The notes under the pieces are model-generated. The model made no database searches and was not told the DNA's origin. It worked only from the letters and a program-made list of their open reading frames with translations. This document shows, piece by piece, positions 1 to 6,900 of a DNA stretch of 7,721 nucleotides (its first letter is position 1; every line of letters begins with the position of its first letter). The translations under genes were made by a program, and so were the position numbers. The DNA comes from an uncultured bacterium (GTDB lineage Bacteria; Bacteroidota; Bacteroidia; Bacteroidales; JACABE01), in the NCBI GenBank assembly GCA_903911455.1, contig CAIWDQ010000561.1:1-7721 (forward strand), written 5' to 3'.

Positions 1-90
1 AATATTTACGTGTCAATATTAAATGCCCCAACACTTTCAACATAATAGGTGATTTAACAGCTCTTATCCAATGAGATTTGGTTTTGAGAG

Positions 91-124
91 AGAAAAGGGA
101 GGTTTTGCCTCCTTTTTCTTTTTT
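91..124 (+). terminator. Rho-independent terminator
   Basis: A 12-bp stem pairs 91-102 with 108-119 around a five-base loop (TTTTG). It contains the GGGAGG/CCTCC core and one G-T pair, and runs straight into a T tract ending about 124. This is a textbook intrinsic terminator for plus-strand transcription entering from the left. The gene it would serve lies almost wholly outside the window; one frame is open from the left edge to a TGA at 72-74, which would put the stop 16 bases before the stem. The T tract is only on the plus-strand side, so minus-strand termination is less likely. Confidence 0.85.
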
Positions 125-190
125 ATTATGTCGCTATCGCGAATGAATGTTGTAGCAGACTGAAGTAATCTAAAAACATTTTCTTAATTC

Positions 191-279
191 CTTTGCAAAC
201 TCTGCGATTCTCCTTTTATTTACTTTGCGTTAGAAAAATGTTTTCTCGCAAAGAACGCTAAGAATAATACACGCAAAGA
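191..279. repeat. CGCAAAG-type inverted-repeat element
   Basis: The left half carries CTTTGC (191), CTGCG (202) and CTTTGCGT (223-230). The right half carries the inverse motifs CGCAAAG (247-253), ACGCTAAG (255-262) and ACGCAAAG (271-278). The centre folds well: CTTTGCG (223-229) pairs with CGCAAAG (247-253) and AGAAAA (232-237) with TTTTCT (241-246), leaving a three-base ATG loop and a two-base bulge. From memory, intergenic repeats with clustered CGCAAAG and CTTTGCG words are dispersed in many Bacteroidota genomes. That this is one of them is inference. No T tract follows, so it is not a typical terminator. Confidence 0.5.
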
Positions 280-462
280 AAAGAGGAGGCAACAAAAAAT
301 ACTAATCTAACTCATAGTATTAATTTTTTTTTAAAAAATATTGTCATAAGTACCAACGTGAGGAATCTGTTAAAAGTGGATTTAATACCTCTCTATATAA
401 TATATATTGTATAGCTTTATTTTCTTCTTATAAATCAAAAATAGTCTTCTTTTGATGAGACA

Positions 463-541
463 CCTAAAAGTGTAAGATTTTACTTTCTTATTGTAAGCTT
501 TGCTTTACAAAAATTACTATTTAAATCCTACACGCTATAGG
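463..541. other. Nested imperfect inverted repeat in the leader
   Basis: Three stacked stems share one axis. The outer stem pairs CCTA (463-466) with TAGG (538-541). The middle stem pairs GTGTAAGATTT (470-480) with AAATCCTACAC (523-533), with one mismatch in eleven. The inner hairpin pairs TTGTAA (491-496) with TTACAA (505-510). In RNA this would be a branched or extended hairpin about 300 bases before the start codon. It could be a leader structure, a degenerate repeat or a chance fold in AT-rich DNA. No riboswitch class is recognised. Confidence 0.35.
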
Positions 542-707
542 CTTATAACTTACAGCTGGTTTCATATCATACCAATACTTTTATCAAACTGAATTGCAAG
601 AGATGCATTGTTGCCTTTAGCTTGTAATAAAACCAATGAATAAAGGCTTTTAAAACATTTCCTGTATTATAAAAATTGAACACATTTATGAATAAAAATT
701 TACAATT

Positions 708-764
708 ATGAAAACGCGAAACAAATCATCTCCTGCAAAAAGAGATAAGAAACCAAATTATTAA
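708..764 (+). CDS. Possible 18-codon basic leader peptide
   Basis: An ATG at 708 opens a frame of 18 codons ending in TAA at 762-764. The product, MKTRNKSSPAKRDKKPNY, is rich in Lys and Arg. Its ATG overlaps the TGA of a seven-codon frame (688-711, MNKNLQL) as ATGA, an arrangement that permits translational coupling. It ends 80 bases before the giant gene. No ribosome-binding motif is evident, though this phylum rarely shows one. Frames this short arise often by chance in AT-rich DNA, and nothing shows that it is translated or attenuates the downstream gene. Confidence 0.15.
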   Translation: MKTRNKSSPAKRDKKPNY

Positions 765-786
765 CTTAACAAAAAATTAAATTACG

Positions 787-816
787 ATTAGTTTTAAAAT
801 AAAATAAAAGACTAAT
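787..816 (+). other. AT-rich hairpin upstream of the start codon
   Basis: ATTAGTTTT (787-795) pairs with AAGACTAAT (808-816), nine pairs including one G-T, around a 12-base A-rich loop. It lies 28 bases before the start codon of the giant gene, so in mRNA it would be in the 5' untranslated region. The stem is almost all A-T and therefore weak, and a regulatory role is only a possibility. Confidence 0.25.
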
Positions 817-844
817 TACATTAATTAACAAATAATTTTACACA

Positions 845-952
845 ATGAAAAAGTTTTACAAAACAAAACAAATTAGAGAAATGCTAAAGCCATTGGCTAC
901 GCTTTTTCTCTTTATTGCGTTGCTGTTTGGAACGCAATTTACGTCTGTTGCT
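845..952 (+). other. Sec signal peptide (residues 1-36)
   Basis: The n-region is basic (MKKFYKTKQIR), followed by a hydrophobic core LATLFLFIALLFG at residues 17-29 and a polar stretch ending SVA. Cleavage is predicted after Ala36, leaving a mature N-terminus of QQQLDQQ. The -3/-1 residues are Ser34 and Ala36, which fits signal peptidase I. There is no lipobox cysteine, so this is not a lipoprotein. In a Bacteroidota protein of this kind, Sec export would be followed by type IX secretion if the unseen C-terminus carries a sorting domain. Confidence 0.9.
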
Positions 953-3900
953 CAACAGCAATTAGACCAACAGAATGTACCACAGGGCACATTAGGGTGG
1001 ATGGACAATACAACAGCTAGTGGCCAATCATTTACATGTGGTAAAACGGGTAGACTAACACAAATTGATGTAGATGTATATAATTATACATCGGGGCAAC
1101 AAACCATTTCGATTTATACAGGTGCAGGACATTCTGGGACTCTATTGTACACTGCTACTTGTTATTTATCTGGTACGGGAATGAAATCTATATCTATTCC
1201 GGATGCTAATGCACCTTATTTATCTACAGGGTCTATTTATACTTTTTGGGTTTCTGGTTATAAACTTAATGCTGTACAACTTGGTGTTAACGGCTTTTAT
1301 AATGAAGCCGATTATTATTCAGGAGGTGATGCTTGGGATAATTCTAATGATATATTTACAGCTTATCCAGGATATGACTTAATATTTGCAACTTATATAA
1401 CACCTGGTAATCCTCCTGTTTTTCCAGGACCTACAACTACTATTCAGGATCCTACTACATATACTTGCGGTGGTACATTTGATGTGCCGGTAAAAGTATC
1501 AGATTTTAATAATGTTGGAGCAATATCTCTTGTATTAAATTACGATCAAAATGTACTAATATATAATAGCGTTACTTTAAACTCTAACATTTCTACAGCT
1601 TCTGCAAATGGAGCTATAGCTGGAAAATTTATATTAGGTTATGATGGTAATGGTACTAGTTTTTCATTAAATAATAATGATGTCTTATTTACTTTACATT
1701 TTAATTTACTACCAACTGCTCCAGGTACAACAAGCTTAACATGGAGTAATGTTGCAGGTGATTGCGAATATGCAGGAGCCGGTGGTAGTCCAGTATATAC
1801 AAGTGTCTTTAATAGTATTTCAGCGTCATGGGCAATACCTACACGACCAGTTAAAAATATCAATACAGGTATAGAATATTGTACAATACAAGCTGCAATA
1901 GACGACCCTCTTACTTTAGATACACATACTATTACTGTAGCTGCAGGCACTTATGCAGAACAAGTAACAATTTATAAAAGTATTCATCTTTTAGGAGCAA
2001 GTGGAGCTATTATTCAATCACCTTCAACATTACCTATTGCATCTGATCCACTTTCTAACATTGTATTAGTAAAGGGTGCTGGTATTAGTGCTGAAATTGC
2101 AGGATTTACAATCCAAGGCCCTGGTCCAACAGGATGCGGTTCTTTTGGAAGAGGTATATTTGTTAGAGATGGTGCTTTTGCTAACATTCATGATAACCAT
2201 ATTCTCAAAATGAGAGATAATTCATTCAGTGGATGTCAAAATGGTATTGCAATACAGGTTGGACGAAATGCTTTTAGCACTTCAGGCTCAGCAACAATTA
2301 CAAATAATACTATTCAAGATTATCAAAAAGGTGGTATAGTCATAGACAATACTGGTTCTATGGCTACTATTACAAATAATACTGTTACTGGTGCAGGAAC
2401 TACTTCTATTACTGCACAAAATGGTGTGCAAATTAGTCGTGGTGCTACTGCAACTATAAATGGGAATACGATAAGTGGAAATTCATTTCATTTGACTGGA
2501 AGTGAATGGGATTGGGGTGCTGCCGGAATTTTATTATATCAAAGTGGTGCTGTATCATTAACAGGTGGAAACAATTTATCAGGCAATGATAATAATTATT
2601 ATGCTATGGATGTAACAGGAGCTTTGGCTTTAGGTACTGAAGTATTTGGAACTTCACCTGCACCATTAACAATGGGATATAATATTGTTGATTATTCAAA
2701 TTATAATTTAGATGCCAGAAATTGTACTTTTAATAGTGTTAATCCTGCAACAGCAACACTTACACAATTATTTGCTATTGAAGATAGAATTTGGCACAGT
2801 GTAGATGCTCAAACTCGTACAGGCTTTGTAAGAGTTAAATCAAATAATGTTTATGTTACAGGTTTAGAAACAGGATCTCAAATACAATATGGTATTGATG
2901 CTGCAAGTATAGGTGATAATGTAAATATTAAATCTGGAAATTATCTATTACAACAAGCTATTAACCGAAATGTATATGGAGTTAATGGACCTCATAAATT
3001 TGGGTTGTTTATAGATAAAGATAATCTAACAATTCAAGGTTTTGATAATACAGATAATATTGTAACTAATCCTAATAATGCTTCTGTATTTATTACTACA
3101 AATTCAACAGCAAACTTCGGCCCTGATGGAATTCTTGTTCAAGGGAACAACGTTACTCTTACTGGACTTAAAGTTGGAGATAACTTTAATGATGCTAATG
3201 TAATTAGTAGTAATAAAACAATTGAAATTATTGGAGATAATTATCATATGAACAATTGTTGGGTGAGTACATCTCCTGACAATGGTGCAGTTTATATGGG
3301 ATGTTGGGATGCAACACATCCTATTGTTACATATAGCATTAATAATAATAAATTTGAAAATACATTAGTATCTATCAATAATGGTGTTGGGGTAACTGGC
3401 TTAAGAACCGGACGTCTAATTGTTGATAATGAATTTACTGGTATAGCTACACCATATTTAATTGGTTTCCGTGGATGGAATGGTCCTAATCCTGTACAAG
3501 GCTGGATTCTTGAACCTGTTGGAGGAGCAGTAGTTACTGGAAATGTATTTAATAATACAGGAGTAGATAAATATGTTGTTGCTCGTGGTAATGCCGGTGG
3601 GTATAACAATAATGAATTACTATGGAATGATATTTGGAATTTGAATACTTATGGCAATCATGTAATAACATTAACAGATTATCCAACATTTGCGGTTCGT
3701 TCATATACAGATGCAACTGGATATACTGAATCACGTAGGATTTCTCCTTTGATTCAAGAAAATGCAAATATTGGTAACACAGGTGATGTGGTATTAGTTA
3801 GTGCTGGTACATTTAATGAAACACCAAATCTTAATATTATAACTGGTGTTACTTTACGTGGTAATCAATATGGTGTATCTGGATGTGGAAGTCGTGGTTT

Positions 3901-6900
3901 AGAAAGTATTATTAATGGATCCAGCAGTGCAGCTATTACTATTTCTTCTGATAATGTAACCATAAATGGATTTGAAATCACTAACCCTGCAGGTAATTTT
4001 GCTATTACTGCAACAGGTCAGAACAATCTGTTAATATCATATAACAAAATCCATCACATAGGTACATTGCCTATATTAAGTGGAAATACACATGCTGTTG
4101 CAATAGTAATGGGTAATACTGCTAGTATTCAAAATGTAACTATATCTGAAAACTGTATAAGTGATATTCAAGGTGGTGAAGATCCTTCTAAGACATTACA
4201 AGCTGCAAAAAGTAACAATGGAAGTGCAAGTGGAATTGGTATTGGCTGGTCTACTGCCGGTTTTGATATTTCTGGATTATTAATTGAAAAGAATACTATT
4301 AGTAATGTTACAGCTTGTTTTTCTAAAGATTATAATAATGGAGGAAAAGGAGCTTATGGCGTTATAATTAATGTTGGAGCTTCAGGAACTGGTAAAGCTA
4401 TAAGTTCAATCGTAAGTTGTAATTCTATTTCTAATTTAAAAGGTTATTGGGCTCATGGTGTTGGATTAGAAGGTAAAACTCCTGATGCTTTAGTTAAAAA
4501 TAATAACATTCATGACCTTATTGATTTTAAAACTCCAACTGATGCTACAGGTATAAATATTGAAGATAATGCTTTTGCAGGATCTGTTGTAATAAATAGC
4601 AATAGTTTTACAAATATGGGGATAGGAATTCAGAATACAATGGCTGCTTTAGTTAATGGAAAACAAAACTGGTGGGGAACTACCGGTCCTATACCTCCTT
4701 TAGTTAGAGGCAATGTAGTTTGGAAACCATTCCTTGCAGACGGTGGAAATTCAGGAGTACCTCCTTGCTTTATTCCATCTGGGAATTTGATAGATTGTAA
4801 TCCTTTAAATTCTCCACTTCTTAGTGAAACTCATGTAAACAATTTATGTTTTGGTAGTAACATTGGGAGTATTGACTTAACAGTTAACGGACTCCCTCCA
4901 TACTCATATGCTTGGACAGCAACGAATGGTGGAACTATTCCATCAGGACAAGAAAGTGGTCAAGATTTAACAGGGCTAACTGCAGGAACATATGCTGTTA
5001 CTGTAACTGATGGTAATATTTGTACACAAACATTAAGTAATATTTTACTTGTTGTTACTGATGCAACAGCACCAGAATTTACAACTTGTCCACCTGCTTA
5101 TGATGTTGAAGGATGCTCAACAGCAGCTATTACAGGACTTGTATATTCAGAGACAGAAGTTGTTGTTACTGCTGCTCAGTTTACTGCTGCTGGTGGAGTA
5201 GCTACTGATAATTGTAGTATAACTTACTATTCATATCAGGATTCTAAATCAGGAACATGTCCTGTTACAGTATTGCGTACCTGGAAAGTGAAAGATGGTA
5301 TGGGTCATGCAACTACATGTACACAGACTATCACAATTCAACATACAACACATCCAGTTGTTCCAGCTCCTGGTTCAAGTACAGTTAAATGTATTTCTCA
5401 AGCAGTGCCACCTTTAGCAGGTGCTTTGGATCAATATCAATTAACAACTGATTATATTCTACACAATAATTCAGCTTTTGGACAATCATTCAAACCTGGT
5501 GTAACTGGTAAGATATCTGAAATTGATGTTAATTTACATGCAAATACTACAGTTACACAACCAATGATGTATATATATGCAGGAAATGGTCCTTTCGGAA
5601 CACCGTTATATTCAGGTCAATGTAATTTAAGTAGTAACTCAGGATGGAAAACTATTGCAATTAATCCAGCAACTGCTCCAACATTAACTGCAGGTACACA
5701 ATATTTCTTCTGGATAGCTGGTTATGATTTCTATTCAATAGAGATTAACGGTACTTTTGCAAATTCTTATGTAAATGGTTCCGGATGGGATAATAGCGTT
5801 TCTGGAAACCTAAGTGATGGTTTAAGTCCTTATGATTACGTAAACCAAGGAATTGATGTGGCATTTAGGACCTTCATGGAAGCCCAATTTATTGTAAATG
5901 ATGCATGTGGTAATTTGATTTCTACACCAACACCAAGTATGGTAGATGTTTTTGATGGTTGTTCAGGGACAAGGGTATATACATATGTTTATACAGATTG
6001 TGCTCAACTTCCAACACCTTGGACATATACTTATACAATCCATGATGATATTCCTCCAACAATTACAGGAACATTAGCAGATATAACAATTGATGGTTGT
6101 TCAAGTACTATTTTACCAACTGCAGTTGAAAACACAAATGCTTTAAGTGCTTTAGGTGTTACAATCAGCGATAATTGTACTGAAACTGCTAATTTGATCG
6201 TTACTTCAAATGATGTAACAATTCAAGCATCTTGTCCTAAAAAAGTTACGCGTACTTATACAGTAACTGATTTATGTGGAAACTCCTCAACAATTTCACA
6301 ATTAATAATAATACAAGATACTAAGGCACCTGATTTAGTAGTTACATGGCCTCAAAATATAACAGGTTCTAATAACTGTGCAGCTCACGCACCAAAAGAA
6401 CCAACTAATCCAGCAATTGCTCTTCTTTATTCTGATAATTGTCTTGGTAACATAATTGTAACTCATACAACAACACCAAATGCAAATAATACAAATTGTA
6501 CATGGAGTTATACATATGAATATACAATACAAGATGCATGTGGAAATGTTGTAATGCCAAAACCAGTTTATACTATTAGTGGTGGAAACACGACTCCTCC
6601 AGTAGTTCCATCAGATGGAGGAAGCACAATTGAATGCATTACTAATGCAACAACTCCAACACCTCCTTCAAATATTGTAGATGCGTGTGGAACGACTTTA
6701 ACACCAGTATTGACTTCAACTGTGGATTCTCCAGATCCATTAACTTGCCAAGGTACTAGAACTTATACTTATACCTATACAGCATGTCCTGGAGTATCTT
6801 CAGTATGGAAATTTACATATAATATAGCACCACCAGTAGTTACAATGCCATATCCTGGAAATTCAACTGTATCATGTGTTGCTTTAGCAACAATACCAAC

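Larger units (their letters stand above)
125..844. other. Long intergenic region and gene leader
   Basis: About 720 bases between the terminator and the giant gene contain no credible protein gene, tRNA or rRNA. The region is very AT-rich and holds several inverted repeats, listed separately. I looked for the Bacteroidota promoter pattern (TTG about 20 bases before TAnnTTTG) and found only imperfect matches, such as TAGCTTTA at 412-419 with no well-placed upstream TTG, so no promoter is called. The last 80 bases before the start codon are almost pure A/T with no Shine-Dalgarno motif, as is usual for this phylum. The terminator on its left and the length of the region suggest the gene is transcribed from its own promoter somewhere here. 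Confidence 0.7.

Noticed and set aside
3..74. Possible C-terminal end of an upstream gene on the plus strand, stop TGA at 72-74
   Set aside because: Only 23 codons are visible with no recognisable motif, and other frames also end nearby. The downstream terminator makes it plausible but does not select the frame.
412..419. TAGCTTTA as a Bacteroidota -7 promoter element
   Set aside because: It differs from TAnnTTTG at the last base and has no TTG at the proper upstream distance, so it is not better than chance in this AT-rich region.
613..647. GCCTTTA (613-619) and TAAAGGC (641-647) as a terminator or regulatory hairpin
   Set aside because: The stem is seven pairs with a 21-base loop and no T tract; it is too weak and open to call.
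3292..3609. Minus-strand open frames within the giant gene, including 1639-1950, 3104-3319, 3292-3609, 3549-3767, 6335-6532, 6775-6984 and 7146-7373
   Set aside because: They lie wholly inside the plus-strand gene. Their His/Tyr/Leu/Ile-rich compositions are what the complement of Thr/Asn/Tyr-rich codons gives, and none shows a recognisable domain or start context.
1850..4738. A polysaccharide lyase or other carbohydrate-active enzyme assignment for the beta-helix block
   Set aside because: The fold suggests the possibility, but no catalytic or calcium-binding residue set could be identified, so naming an enzyme would be unsupported.
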